Of a stretch of 64,000 nucleotides of DNA, positions 48,755 to 57,371 are shown in pieces. The position numbers were made by a program, and so were the translations under genes. Location of the stretch: assembly GCF_036010665.1 (NCBI RefSeq), contig NZ_CP108581.1:1332001-1396000 (forward strand), in the 5' to 3' direction. The DNA is from Microbispora sp. NBC_01189. Lineage in GTDB: Bacteria; Actinomycetota; Actinomycetes; Streptosporangiales; Streptosporangiaceae. A model generated the notes under the pieces. It saw only the letters and a program-made list of their open reading frames with translations. It had not been told where the DNA came from and searched no databases. Position 1 is the stretch's first letter. Every line of letters begins with the position of its first letter.

Positions 48755-49260
48755 GCGAAGTGCTCGAACCCCTGGAGAACGCCGACGAGAGCCCGAAGGA
48801 GCGGGTCGACCGCGAGCTCGGCGAACTGCTGCAGGGTCTGCGGGTGGCCGCGACGGGCGTGCAGGTTCTTTTCGCGTTCCTGCTGACACTGCCGTTCTCC
48901 TCCGGTTTCAGCAAGGTCGACACGACCGGGAACTGGTTGTTCTACCTCGCCGTCATCAGCGCGGCGTTCGCCTCGATCTGCACGATCGCTCCGGCGACCC
49001 AGCACCGCATCCTGTTCCGGTCGGGGCTCAAGGAACCGCTGCTGCGCCGCGCCAACCGGCTGGGCGTGGCCGGGGCGCTGGCCCTGGCCGTCGCCATGGC
49101 CTGCTCCACCGCTCTGGTCGTGGACGCGCTGACCAGCGCCTGGCCCGCCGCGGTGGTCGGGACGGGAGTTGCGCTGCTCTGCGCCTGGCTGTGGTTCGTC
49201 CAGCCGCTGCTGTCACTGCGCCTCGTCAGAACCGACACCCTGACGACCAACGACGCCTGA
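48751..49260 (+). CDS. DUF6328-type four-helix membrane protein
   Basis: A 169-residue protein starting at GTG 48751. The soluble N-terminus (ESPKERVDRELGELLQGLRVA) precedes four helices (VLFAFLLTLPFSSGF, WLFYLAVISAAFASICTIAP, VAGALALAVAMACSTALVV, AAVVGTGVALLCAWLWFV). This is the pattern of the actinobacterial DUF6328 family. It shares an operon with the DUF1360 gene and ends before the UUCG hairpin at 49272-49305. Confidence 0.8.
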   Translation: MSEVLEPLENADESPKERVDRELGELLQGLRVAATGVQVLFAFLLTLPFSSGFSKVDTTGNWLFYLAVISAAFASICTIAPATQHRILFRSGLKEPLLRRANRLGVAGALALAVAMACSTALVVDALTSAWPAAVVGTGVALLCAWLWFVQPLLSLRLVRTDTLTTNDA

Positions 49261-49271
49261 GAACGCCTGAA

Positions 49272-49305
49272 GGAGCGCGACCTCGGTTCGCCGCGGCCGC
49301 GCTCC
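49272..49305 (+). terminator. UUCG-loop hairpin terminator
   Basis: 15-bp arms (two mismatches) around TTCG, 12 bp after the DUF6328 stop. Confidence 0.7.
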
Positions 49306-49476
49306 CTTCGCGCTCGGTGCCGATCCCCGGGCGGAACCGCATCCGAAAGTGGTCATGTATCCCCACATGCCCGATTCAGGTCAAGCAAACGTAACGATGT
49401 TCGCTATGGCCGCAAATTCAATCGGGCCCAGGACTGGATGATGTTACGTGCCCCCTCGCGAGGGCAGTGGAGGGCC

Positions 49477-49626
49477 ATGGCTACTCTGCTTTGGATCATC
49501 GCCGTGGTACTGGTCGTCGCCGGGATCTACGTCATCCTGGCCCGTCGGGACATCCTCTGGGGGATCGTCCTCATCGTCCTCGGGTTCCTCATCGGCCCCG
49601 GGGGTGTCAGCATCTTCAATCCCTAG
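49477..49626 (+). CDS. Small two-helix GPGG membrane protein
   Basis: A 49-residue protein: LLWIIAVVLVVAGIYVILARR then GIVLIVLGFLIGPGGVSIFNP. It matches the small actinobacterial membrane proteins ending in GPGG with two hydrophobic helices. ATG 49477 is chosen for the GGAGGG six bases upstream; an in-frame ATG at 49438 adds 13 polar residues. It ends before a 48-bp palindrome. The preceding gap 49306-49476 carries its promoter. Confidence 0.8.
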   Translation: MATLLWIIAVVLVVAGIYVILARRDILWGIVLIVLGFLIGPGGVSIFNP

Positions 49627-49651
49627 CCGCGTACACCCTGAACTCTGACCT

Positions 49652-49699
49652 GACACGGAACGGCGACCGGTTTCGCGAAACCGGTCGCCGTTCCGTGTC
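49652..49699. terminator. 48-bp perfect palindromic bidirectional terminator
   Basis: Positions 49652-49675 are the exact reverse complement of 49676-49699, allowing a stem of about 22 bp with a CGCG-centred loop. It lies between the GPGG gene and the convergent metallophosphoesterase gene. Confidence 0.9.
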
Positions 49700-49757
49700 C
49701 GGTGGACGTCCGCCGGACCAGCCGTCCGCTCGCCGGCGGTGATTCGGCGGCGGCCGC

Positions 49758-50486
49758 TCAGCAGTCGTCGCCGTTGAGGCAGTAGACGGTGTAGGCGTGC
49801 TTGATGACCGGCAGGGCCACGTTGCGCACCCGGATGCCGCCCGGGGTGACGCCCTTCTCCGTGCCCGCGTGCGCGTGCCCGTGGATGAACAGGTCGGCGC
49901 CCTCCGCGTCCGCCGCCTCGGCCAGCATGTAGCTGCCGAGGAAGGGGTAGATCTCCGGAGGCTCGCCCATCAGCGTGTCCTTGACCGGGGAGTAGTGGCT
50001 GAGCACGATCTTGTGGTCGGCATCCAGCTCCTTCAGCGCCCGCCGCCATCTCTCGGCGATGTCCTTGGTGTGCCGGACGAACGCCTTCGTCTCCGGCTCC
50101 CCGAAATCGCTGGCGCACTTCCCGGCGAAGCCGCCGCCGAAGCCCTTGCCGCCGGCGACGCCCAGCCGTACGCCGTCGACTGGGACGACGGTGCCCTCGT
50201 CGTCCAGCACGGTGATCCCCGCGTCCCGCAGCAGGTCGACGATCTCCTGGTTGTGGTCGGAGTGGTAGTCGTGGTTGCCGAGCACGGCGACGACCGGAAT
50301 CGGCAGGCCGCTCAGCTCCTCCGCGACGACCCGGCCCTCGGCGATCGTGCCGTGCCTGGTGAGGTCGCCCCCCACGAGCAGCACGTCGGCCCGGCGCTCG
50401 ATGCCCTCGATCTTCTTGCGGTAGTGGCCGCGCAGGTCCTCGCCCAGATGGATGTCCGCTACGGCCGCGATGCGCAACTCCTTCAC
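49758..50486 (-). CDS. Calcineurin-like metallophosphoesterase
   Basis: A 242-residue phosphoesterase with all five motifs in order: AVADIHLG (DxH), VGGDLTRHG (GD), VLGNHDYHSD (GNHD), VLSHYSP (H) and FIHGHAHAG (GHxH). Two metal ions would activate water for phosphoester cleavage. It overlaps the upstream BON gene by four bases (ATGA), so the two are made together. Substrate unknown; many actinobacterial homologues are of the broad MPE group. Confidence 0.9.
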   Translation of the reverse strand: MKELRIAAVADIHLGEDLRGHYRKKIEGIERRADVLLVGGDLTRHGTIAEGRVVAEELSGLPIPVVAVLGNHDYHSDHNQEIVDLLRDAGITVLDDEGTVVPVDGVRLGVAGGKGFGGGFAGKCASDFGEPETKAFVRHTKDIAERWRRALKELDADHKIVLSHYSPVKDTLMGEPPEIYPFLGSYMLAEAADAEGADLFIHGHAHAGTEKGVTPGGIRVRNVALPVIKHAYTVYCLNGDDC

Positions 50487-50728
50487 AGATGTTCCTCCTC
50501 TCCCGGCTCCCGCACCTCCACCAGAGTGATCTCGTTGTGGACGTGCAGGCCCGGAGCCGCTTCGCGGGCGACGTTCTCGATCTGGTGCCGCCGCTCGTCG
50601 CAGGACACCTGCCCGCGCAGGTAGACCTGTTCTCCCCGCACGTCGACCCGGATGCCCAGCTCGGTGGTCCGTTCGTCCTCCGCGAGAGCCCGCTGCACGC
50701 GGGCCGCGACGTAGTGCGGCGTCTCCAT
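50483..50728 (-). CDS. BON-domain protein
   Basis: An 81-residue protein that is one BON domain: VAARVQRALAEDERTTELGIRVDV then EQVYLRGQVSCDERRHQIENVARE and HNEITLVEV. BON domains bind lipids or partner proteins. ATG 50728 follows a GGGGG stretch. Its pairing with a metallophosphoesterase by overlap suggests joint action. The longer frame upstream is non-coding. Confidence 0.82.
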   Translation of the reverse strand: METPHYVAARVQRALAEDERTTELGIRVDVRGEQVYLRGQVSCDERRHQIENVAREAAPGLHVHNEITLVEVREPGEEEHL

Positions 50729-51224
50729 CTCTGACCCCCTAGGCCTTTTAGATGAGCGCTGCCCGGACCTCCCCCGGCGAAACCATTGGCTCTTCCCGGC
50801 GAGGCCACTGGTTTGGCGGGCCCCAGGGGGGTTATGGTTAGTGATATTCCTGGTGCCTAAGACGCAGGTACCCCCTTGGCGTGAGCATGCCATGTTGGAG
50901 GAGCGTCTTGGGAACGTGCGACCGGTCTTCCCCCCGCCCTGAAAGAACCGCCGCGGGTACGGAACACATCGGCGTCGGCACCTGTCTCCCCCGCCTCTCC
51001 GACGGCTCCCACGCCGCGGCCTTCCTGACGGCCGCCCCCGGCGCCGCACATCCAGCGTGCGCTCTGCCGCTCACGGGCCCAGGGCCCGCCCTCCGCCCCT
51101 CGCCCGCAACGGCCCGCCGTACGCGACCCGCTCCTGACGCGGTCCCGGTCACCGGCCCCGTTCACCTGGACTCCCTGACCCCCGAGCCGGGTACCCGCCA
51201 CTGCCGCTCATGGAGGAACCCCCA
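50729..51224. other. 496-bp intergenic region
   Basis: No supported gene. Part (50780-50860) is less GC-rich and includes GGTTATGGTTAGTGATATTCC, a promoter-like stretch facing either gene. The rest leads to the glycosyltransferase GTG. I could not match it to a known riboswitch by eye. Confidence 0.5.
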
Positions 51225-52433
51225 GTGAAGATCGCCATGGTCTCGGAGCATGCCAGCCCACTCGCCACGCTCGGCGGGGTCGACGCGGGCGGCCAGAACG
51301 TGCACGTCGCCGCGCTCGCCCGCGAACTCGCCCGAGCCGGCCACGAGGTCACCGTCTACACGCGCAGGGACCGCGAGGACCTCGCGGAGACCGTCGCCTT
51401 CGCCCCCGGTGTGGACGTCGTCCACGTTCCCGCCGGCCCCGCCTCCGAGATCCCCAAGGACGAGATCCTTCCGTGGATTCCCCACTTCGGGAAATGGCTG
51501 CACGACCGGTGGCTGTTCGATCGGCCCGACGTCGTGCACAGCCACTTCTGGATGAGCGGCCTCGCGGCGCTCGCGGCGGCGGAGAAGCTGCGGATTCCCG
51601 TCGTGCACACCTACCACGCTCTCGGCAGTGTCAAGCGGCGCCACCAGGGCCCCGCCGACACGAGCCCGCGCGACCGCGTGGACGCGGAGGCCGAGATCGG
51701 GCGGCGCGTGGACGCCGTCGTCGCGACCTGCGGCGACGAGGTGGACGAGCTGATCCGCCTGCGGGTGCCGCGCCGGACCGCGCGCGTGGTCCCCTGCGGG
51801 GTGGACGTGACCGCCTTCAATCCCCACGTGCGGCCGCTGGAGCGGCCGGGCCGCCCGCGCCTGCTGTCCGTGGGCAGGCTGGTGCCGCGCAAGGGCGTGG
51901 AGACCACGATCCTCGCCCTGCAGTACCTCAGGGACGCCGAACTGGTCGTCGCGGGCGGCCCCCCGGCGGCCGAACTGCACCGCGACCCCGAGGTCACCCG
52001 GCTGCGCTGGCTCGCGGCCCAGGCGGGGGTGTCCGACCGGGTCCGCTTCCTCGGCCGCGTCGAGCGGGAGAAGCTCCCCGCGCTGATGCGCTCGGCCACC
52101 GCGGTCGTGTCCGTCCCGTGGTACGAGCCGTTCGGCATGGTGGCGCTGGAGGCGATGGCCTGCGGTGTCCCGGTCGTCGCCTCGGCCGTCGGGGGGCAGC
52201 GGGAGACCGTCGTCAACAACGTGACCGGCGTCCTCGTCCCGCCCCGCCGCTCCGCCGTGCTGGCCAGGGCGCTGCGCCGGCTGATCGACGACCCGGTGCG
52301 GCGCACGGCGTACGGCATCGCCGGGGCGGACCGCGCCCGGGCCAGGTACAACTGGAGCCGGATCGCCGGTGAGACGCTGGCCGCCTACGACCAGGTGCTG
52401 CCCACCCGCCACCTCGACCGGAGCGCGTCGTGA
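51225..52433 (+). CDS. GT4-family glycosyltransferase, MshA-like
   Basis: A 402-residue retaining glycosyltransferase of the GT4 type. The N-terminal half has SPLATLGGVDAGGQNVHVA and DVVHSHFWMSG (acceptor site), the C-terminal half VGRLVPRKGVETTI and the donor site PWYEPFGMVALEAMACGVPVVAS (E-x7-E). It resembles MshA, which makes mycothiol precursor, but the neighbours (GT9 genes, heptose kinase remnant) favour a surface-glycan role. GTG 51225 is placed after GGAGGA; ATG 51210 lies within that ribosome site. Confidence 0.88.
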   Translation: MKIAMVSEHASPLATLGGVDAGGQNVHVAALARELARAGHEVTVYTRRDREDLAETVAFAPGVDVVHVPAGPASEIPKDEILPWIPHFGKWLHDRWLFDRPDVVHSHFWMSGLAALAAAEKLRIPVVHTYHALGSVKRRHQGPADTSPRDRVDAEAEIGRRVDAVVATCGDEVDELIRLRVPRRTARVVPCGVDVTAFNPHVRPLERPGRPRLLSVGRLVPRKGVETTILALQYLRDAELVVAGGPPAAELHRDPEVTRLRWLAAQAGVSDRVRFLGRVEREKLPALMRSATAVVSVPWYEPFGMVALEAMACGVPVVASAVGGQRETVVNNVTGVLVPPRRSAVLARALRRLIDDPVRRTAYGIAGADRARARYNWSRIAGETLAAYDQVLPTRHLDRSAS

Positions 52434-52460
52434 GCCGCGTCGCCCCCCGGAGGTGAGCCG

Positions 52461-53375
52461 GTGACGTCCACGGCCCTCGTACTGCGCTCGGACGGGATCG
52501 AGGGTTTACTCGGCGTGGTGCCGGCGCTGCGCGCCCTGCGCCGGCACGGGCTGCGGGTGGTCCTCGCCTGCCCGCCGGAGCTGAGCGAGCTGGCGGCGCT
52601 CACCGGCGCCGTTGACCGCATCCTCCCCGCCCGCGGGTTCGCGCCGCTGACGTGGCCCGGGCCGGGTGAGGAGGACGCCGGGCATCCCCCGCTCCTGCCC
52701 GACCTCGCCGTGAACCTGCACGGCCGGGGCCCGCGCAGTCACCGCGTCCTGCTGAACCTGCGGCACGAGGGCAGGGGCGTCGACCGCCTGTGGGCGTACG
52801 CCAACCGGGACGTGCCCTGGGTCAGGGGGCCGTGGTGGCAACCGGGCGAGCACGAGGTGCTGCGCTGGTGCCGCCTGCTGCGGTGGTACGGCGTGCCGGC
52901 CGACCCGGAGGACACGACCCTGCCCACGCCGCTGACGGCCAGCCCGGCGCCGGGGGCCGTCGTGATCCATCCGGGAGCGGGCGGCGCGTCGCTGCGCTGG
53001 CCCGCGGAGCGCTTCGCCACGGTGGCGCGGAGGCTGTCGGAGGACGGCCTGCCCGTCGTGATCACGGGGTGCCTGCGCGAGCGGCCGATGGCGCTGCTGG
53101 TGGCGACCCGGGCGGTGCTGCCGCCGCAGATCGTGCTGGCGGGCCGCACGTCGCTGCGGCAGCTGTGCGCGCTGGTCGCCGGGGCCAGGCTGGTGATAAG
53201 CGGCGACGTCGCGCTGACGCGGCTCGCCGCGGCCTACCGGACGCCGTCGGTGCTGGTGTCGCCTCCGGACGGCCGCCGGCACCCGGTGCTGCACGAATCC
53301 GGCGACGTCGGCGCGATCTCGGCCGCCCAGGTGATCGACGCCGCCGTACGGGCCCTCGGGGCCGGAGTCCGCTGA
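52461..53375 (+). CDS. GT9-family glycosyltransferase
   Basis: A 304-residue protein with the GT9 (heptosyltransferase-like) pattern: VLRSDGIEGLLGVVPALRAL (N-terminal Rossmann part), PDLAVNLHGRG, VVIHPGAGGASLRWPAERFATVA and a variant of the nucleotide-site motif, ARLVISGDVALTRLAAAYRTPSV. The usual SNDTG reads SGDVA, so donor binding may be altered. It begins 27 bp after the GT4 gene in the same direction and is closed by the hairpin at 53395-53424. Confidence 0.85.
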   Translation: MTSTALVLRSDGIEGLLGVVPALRALRRHGLRVVLACPPELSELAALTGAVDRILPARGFAPLTWPGPGEEDAGHPPLLPDLAVNLHGRGPRSHRVLLNLRHEGRGVDRLWAYANRDVPWVRGPWWQPGEHEVLRWCRLLRWYGVPADPEDTTLPTPLTASPAPGAVVIHPGAGGASLRWPAERFATVARRLSEDGLPVVITGCLRERPMALLVATRAVLPPQIVLAGRTSLRQLCALVAGARLVISGDVALTRLAAAYRTPSVLVSPPDGRRHPVLHESGDVGAISAAQVIDAAVRALGAGVR

Positions 53376-53394
53376 CCGCCGCCCCATCCGGAGT

Positions 53395-53424
53395 GCCGCC
53401 TCGCCCGACGGCGTGCGAGGCGGC
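53395..53424 (+). terminator. Hairpin after GT9 gene
   Basis: GCCGCCTCGC and its perfect complement flank a 10-nt loop, 19 bp after the stop. It is followed by short GC repeats (CCTTCCGCGGCGG type) up to about 53460. Confidence 0.75.
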
Positions 53425-53485
53425 CCTTCCGCGGCGGCCCTTCCGCGGCGGCTCTGCCGCGACGGCTTCGCGAAGTGACAGGGGA

Positions 53486-54610
53486 TCAGGCGGCCCGGCG
53501 GCCGGCCCGGCGCCGGCGCCGGGCCGGCCGCCGCCCTGATCGCCTTGCCGGCCGCCGGGACGGCGCCTGGCGCAGGAGCGCGATGACGGCCTGCTCGACC
53601 GGTCCGTGGGTGGCGAGCCCGCCTTCGGCGTCCTCGGCCAGCCGTTCGAGGGGGATGGTCCGGCCCTTCTCGTACAGCGCGACGAGACGCGGGTCCACGT
53701 AGGAGGCGCGGCACACCGACGGGGTGTTGCCGAGATACTCCGACACCTCCCTCATCACCCTGGACACCGCGCGCCTGCGGCCGGCGCCGCTGCGCACCGG
53801 CCGGGAGACGGCGAGCCCGACGGCCGCGAGCACGGTGGCGTGCCAGGTGCGGAAGTCCTTGGCCGACACGTCGGTGCCGAAGGCGTCCTTGAGATAGGCG
53901 TTGATGTCGGCGCTGCGCACGTCGGCCCATGCTCCCTCGCCCGTCTCGCCCGTCTCGCCGGCGCGGTACCGCAGCAGCTCGCCGCGGTGTCCCTTCGACA
54001 GCGCGGTCAGGACCTCGCAGACCTCGGCGTCGGCGAGCACCTGCTCCCGCTCCTTGCGGCCCTTGGCGAGATAGCGGCACACGACCCTGCCGTCGCCGCA
54101 CTTCACGTGCGAGGTCTTGAGCGTGGCCAGGCCGTAGGAGTCGGTGTACTCCTCTCCGCCGACCCGGAAGAAGCCGATGTCGAGCATCCGGGCGGCCGCG
54201 GCCAGCACCCGTTCGCGGCCCAGCCCCTCGCCGCGAAGGTCCCGCGCGACCCGTTCCCGGAAGGCGGGGAGCCGCTCGGCGATCTCCAGCACATGGTCGA
54301 ACTTGGCCTCGTCCTGCTGCCTGCGCCACTCGTCGTGGTAGCGGTACTGCCGCCGGCCGGCGGAGTCGGTCCCCACCGCCTGCAGGTGGCCGTCCGGACG
54401 GGCGCAGATCCAGACGTCGGTCCAGGCCGGCGGGATCGCGAGGGTTCTGATCCGGAGCAGCGCGGCGCGGTCGCGCACGGGCCGGCCGGAGGCCCAGGTG
54501 TAGCTGAACCCGCGCCCCCGGCGGCGGCGCCTGATACCGGGCTCGGCCGGGTCGCTGGGCCGCAGCTCGACGGGCGGCGCCTGGAGCACCTCGGCCGCGG
54601 CCGTGCTCAT
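53486..54610 (-). CDS. DNA topoisomerase IB
   Basis: A 374-residue poxvirus-like type IB topoisomerase. Motifs include RIRTLAIPPAWTDVWI and GHLQAVGTDSAGRRQYRYHDEWR, the catalytic-core ATLKTSHV and KDFRTWHATVLAA, and the nucleophile in CRASYVDPRLVALY (Tyr about 304). It relaxes supercoils by single-strand cleavage without ATP. The tail is very basic (RRPARRSGRRPARRRRRAGRR). ATG 54610 overlaps the stop of the upstream GT9 gene (ATGA), an unexpected coupling of a topoisomerase to a glycan gene. Confidence 0.92.
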   Translation of the reverse strand: MSTAAAEVLQAPPVELRPSDPAEPGIRRRRRGRGFSYTWASGRPVRDRAALLRIRTLAIPPAWTDVWICARPDGHLQAVGTDSAGRRQYRYHDEWRRQQDEAKFDHVLEIAERLPAFRERVARDLRGEGLGRERVLAAAARMLDIGFFRVGGEEYTDSYGLATLKTSHVKCGDGRVVCRYLAKGRKEREQVLADAEVCEVLTALSKGHRGELLRYRAGETGETGEGAWADVRSADINAYLKDAFGTDVSAKDFRTWHATVLAAVGLAVSRPVRSGAGRRRAVSRVMREVSEYLGNTPSVCRASYVDPRLVALYEKGRTIPLERLAEDAEGGLATHGPVEQAVIALLRQAPSRRPARRSGRRPARRRRRAGRRAA

Positions 54611-55656
54611 CCCAGCAGGTCCCATGCCTGTTCGAGCACGTCGTCGACGCCGACGTCGGCGACCCAGGAGACGTCCCGGTGGCCGCACTCCCGCATGCCG
54701 TCCTTGGTCGCGCCCGCGCCGCAGACGGGGCAGCGCGACGTCCAGGAGATGAGCGGCCGGTGATGACCCCTGCTCAGCGGACCCCAGTTGATCATGTTGC
54801 CGCACCAGTAGACGCCGACCGTGGGCGTGCCGGTCGCCGCGGCCAGGTGCCGTGGCCCGGTGTCGTTGGAGACGAGCAGGTCGCAGGCGGCGTACAACGC
54901 GGTGAGCCCGCCGAGGGACAGCTCCCCGATCACGGCTCTCGCCGGTGCCTGCATCTGGGCGACGACCTTCTCTACGAGGTCGCGCTCCTCTTCGACGCCC
55001 GTCACCACCACCGGCCGCCCGAGCCGGTCGGCGACCTCCGCGAACCGCTCCGGGGGCCAGCGCCTGCGCCGGTCGCGCGCGCCGGGATGGATCGCCACCA
55101 GGCCCCGCGGCACCCTTCCCAGTGTGTGGCCGAGCTCGGCCCAGTCCTCCCTGACGACGTCGACCCTCGGTTCGATCTCGCTGGTCGCCGCGCCGAGCAG
55201 GCCCGCGACCTCCAGGTAACGCAGCGTCTCGTGCTGGTAGTGGACGTACGGCACCCAGCGGTCGAGCGGTTCGGCGTCAGGGGTGCGCAACCCGGCCGTC
55301 AGCCGCGCGCCGAGGCGGCGGATGAACGGGTTGGAGTTGCGCCCGCCGCCGTGCATCTGGACGGCCAGGTCGAACCTGCGCTCGCGCAGGTCCTCGTACA
55401 GCTCCTCGGGGGCGGCGGACCCGTCCGCCGGGGAGGAGACGCCGGAGATGGGCGGCAGGGGCACGACCTCGTCCACCGGGCCGGGCCGGCCCCGCAGGAA
55501 CTTCGCGTGCCACTCGCGCCCCAGCAGGGTGATCTTCGCCGCCGGGTACGCCCGGCGCAGCGCCCCGATCGCGGGCAGGGCCAGCAGCAGGTCGCCGAGC
55601 GCGTTGGCCCGCAGCACGGCGATCCGCTCGACTCCTTCGACGATCAGCGCGCTCAT
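54607..55656 (-). CDS. GT9-family glycosyltransferase (heptosyltransferase-like)
   Basis: A 349-residue GT9 protein. IAVLRANALGDLLLALPAIGAL is the N-terminal signature, with AVQMHGGGRNSN, VAIHPGARDRRRRWPPERFAEVADRL and LLVSNDTGPRHLAAATGTPTVGVYWCGN (the complete SNDTG donor motif). Four cysteines near the C-terminus (SRCPVCGAG, GMRECGHRDV) may bind zinc. It probably transfers a heptose-like sugar onto a surface polymer. ATG 55656 has a modest ribosome site; the frame runs on to 55707 without a better one. Confidence 0.88.
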   Translation of the reverse strand: MSALIVEGVERIAVLRANALGDLLLALPAIGALRRAYPAAKITLLGREWHAKFLRGRPGPVDEVVPLPPISGVSSPADGSAAPEELYEDLRERRFDLAVQMHGGGRNSNPFIRRLGARLTAGLRTPDAEPLDRWVPYVHYQHETLRYLEVAGLLGAATSEIEPRVDVVREDWAELGHTLGRVPRGLVAIHPGARDRRRRWPPERFAEVADRLGRPVVVTGVEEERDLVEKVVAQMQAPARAVIGELSLGGLTALYAACDLLVSNDTGPRHLAAATGTPTVGVYWCGNMINWGPLSRGHHRPLISWTSRCPVCGAGATKDGMRECGHRDVSWVADVGVDDVLEQAWDLLG

Positions 55657-55860
55657 GGGCACGGACCGCCTCTGGTTCCCCGCGTCCTCTCCTGGGCCAT
55701 CGGACACCCCCCATTCCGTCCGGCCCGCCGGCTGACCCCGGCGGGGCGCTCGTGTGGAGCGGTCTGCTCCCGGTTACCCCCGTGCCGGCCCGCCAAACCG
55801 GCCGGCCGGGCCTGGCGTGACCGTTGTTTTCCCTGCGTCCGCCGGGGTAGCCGCCCTGGT

Positions 55861-55986
55861 ATGACGGAAGAGACGCTGGGCCGCTTCGGTGAAGTCACAG
55901 CCGTCGTCGTCGGGGACGTGATGCTCGACTCGTGGCTGCGCGGGCGCACCAAGCGGACCGGAGCCGACGGTCGACGACCGCGATAG
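55861..55986 (+). pseudogene. N-terminal remnant of a RfaE/HldE-type heptose kinase
   Basis: Forty-one codons ending in TAG. FGEVTAVVVGDVMLDSWLRG followed by RTKRTG is the N-terminal signature of PfkB-type D-glycero-D-manno-heptose-7-phosphate kinases, which normally run past 300 residues. The frame then breaks off into ADGRRPR and the rest of the kinase is absent from the window. It faces the GT9 gene at 54607 and precedes a membrane protein. A deletion seems to have removed the gene body. Confidence 0.65.
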
Positions 55987-56016
55987 TGAACCGGATTCGA
56001 GGGTAGGGGGGCGTTC

Positions 56017-56265
56017 ATGACCGAAGAACAACGTTCGCCGACCGGAAAGCCCATGGTCGAGGCGACCCCGATGGACGTGATCTACGTCCGCATCGGGTCG
56101 TTCGCTCTGGTCTTCTGCTTCGCCGTGCTGGTGCTCTCCTTCGTCGGCCGCCTGTGGTGGCTGACGGGGGTCGTCGTGGTGATCATGGCGGCCGTCGGAG
56201 CCGTCATGCTCTTCGCCGTGCGCAGGCAGCGGAGACTCGGTGGCGGGCCCCGATCGAGAGGATGA
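56017..56265 (+). CDS. Small two-TM membrane protein
   Basis: An 82-residue protein with two hydrophobic helices ([39 protein letters not shown]) and a basic tail [22 protein letters not shown] precedes ATG 56017. It ends five bases before the SDR gene, so the two are likely an operon. No family recognised. Confidence 0.7.
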   Translation: MTEEQRSPTGKPMVEATPMDVIYVRIGSFALVFCFAVLVLSFVGRLWWLTGVVVVIMAAVGAVMLFAVRRQRRLGGGPRSRG

Positions 56266-56269
56266 CGAG

Positions 56270-57268
56270 GTGAGCCTGCGGGACAAGGTCGTGGTAGTGA
56301 CCGGGGCGAGCGGCGGGGTGGGCCGCGCCGTGGTCAGGCGGCTCGGAGCCGAGGGCGCGAAGGTGGCCCTCATCGCGCGGGGGGAGGCGGGCCTGGCGGG
56401 GGCCGCCGTCGACGTCGGAGCCGAGGGCGGGACCGGGAAGGTCTTCGCCGCCGACGTCTCCGACTACGACCAGGTCCGCGCGGCCGCCCAGCGGGCCGAG
56501 GCCGAGCTCGGGCCGATCGACGTCTGGATCAACATCGCGTTCACGACGGTCTTCGCGCCGTTCCTCCAGATCACTCCCGAGGAGTACGAACGCGAGACCA
56601 AGGTGACCTATCTCGGCTACGTGTGGGGCACCCGCGTGGCCCTGGAGCTGATGAAGCCCCGGGACAAGGGCGCGATCGTGCAGGCGGGCTCGGCCCTCGC
56701 CTACCGGTCGATCCCGCTGCAGTCGGCGTACTGCGGGGCCAAGCACGCCATCAGCGGCTTCACCGAGTCGGTGCGCACGGAGCTGCTCGCCGAGGACTCC
56801 GGCGTGAAGATCACGATGGTGCAGCTTCCGGCCCTGAACACCCCGCAGTTCGACTGGGGGCTGAACCGCATGCGGCGCCACGCCCAGCCGGTGCCGCCGA
56901 TCTACCAGCCGGAGGTGGCGGCGCGGGCGATCGTCCACGCCGCCGAGCACCCGGAGCGGAAGGAGTACTGGGTCGGCGGGATGACCGCGGCCACGATCAT
57001 GGGGCAGCGGGCGGTGCCCGCCCTGCTCGACCGCTACCTCGCCAGGACCGGCGTGCAGTCGCAGCTCACCTCCGAGAAGGCGCCGACCGGCATCTCCAAC
57101 CTGTGGGAGCCCGCCGACGAGGACAAGGACTACGGCGCGCACGGCGGTTTCGACGGGCGGTCGCACAGCCGGAGCGTGCAGGTGTGGCTGTCGCGGCACC
57201 GCCGCCTGGTCGCCGCCGCCGCCCTCGGGGCCGCCGCCCTCGCCGGTGTCGGCCTGAGCCGCCGCTGA
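56270..57268 (+). CDS. SDR-family oxidoreductase with C-terminal TM helix
   Basis: A 332-residue short-chain dehydrogenase. [15 protein letters not shown] is the NAD(P) motif, NIAFTTVF takes the NNAG place, and the catalytic set is Ser in [10 protein letters not shown] with Tyr/Lys in YCGAKHA. An extra C-terminal part ends in a helix ([22 protein letters not shown]), so it is probably membrane-tethered. GTG 56270 follows GAGAGGAT. Actinobacterial relatives lie in glycan or lipid clusters like this one. Substrate unknown. Confidence 0.88.
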   Translation: MSLRDKVVVVTGASGGVGRAVVRRLGAEGAKVALIARGEAGLAGAAVDVGAEGGTGKVFAADVSDYDQVRAAAQRAEAELGPIDVWINIAFTTVFAPFLQITPEEYERETKVTYLGYVWGTRVALELMKPRDKGAIVQAGSALAYRSIPLQSAYCGAKHAISGFTESVRTELLAEDSGVKITMVQLPALNTPQFDWGLNRMRRHAQPVPPIYQPEVAARAIVHAAEHPERKEYWVGGMTAATIMGQRAVPALLDRYLARTGVQSQLTSEKAPTGISNLWEPADEDKDYGAHGGFDGRSHSRSVQVWLSRHRRLVAAAALGAAALAGVGLSRR

Positions 57269-57316
57269 CTACTCGCTGACTACACAGCCGTCCCTGACGG
57301 GAAAGCACTGATATAT

Positions 57317-57357
57317 CGGGTACGCCCCATTTCTGGCGATATGAAGGGGCGTACCCG
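57317..57357 (+). promoter_or_regulatory. Perfect 12-bp-arm hairpin directly before transketolase gene
   Basis: CGGGTACGCCCC (57317-57328) and its exact complement (57346-57357) flank a 17-nt loop that includes GGCGATATGAA. The second arm ends 14 bp before ATG 57372, so the structure could be the SDR terminator, an operator or a leader element of the transketolase transcript. Confidence 0.6.
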
Positions 57358-57371
57358 GGTAGTCGAGGACG

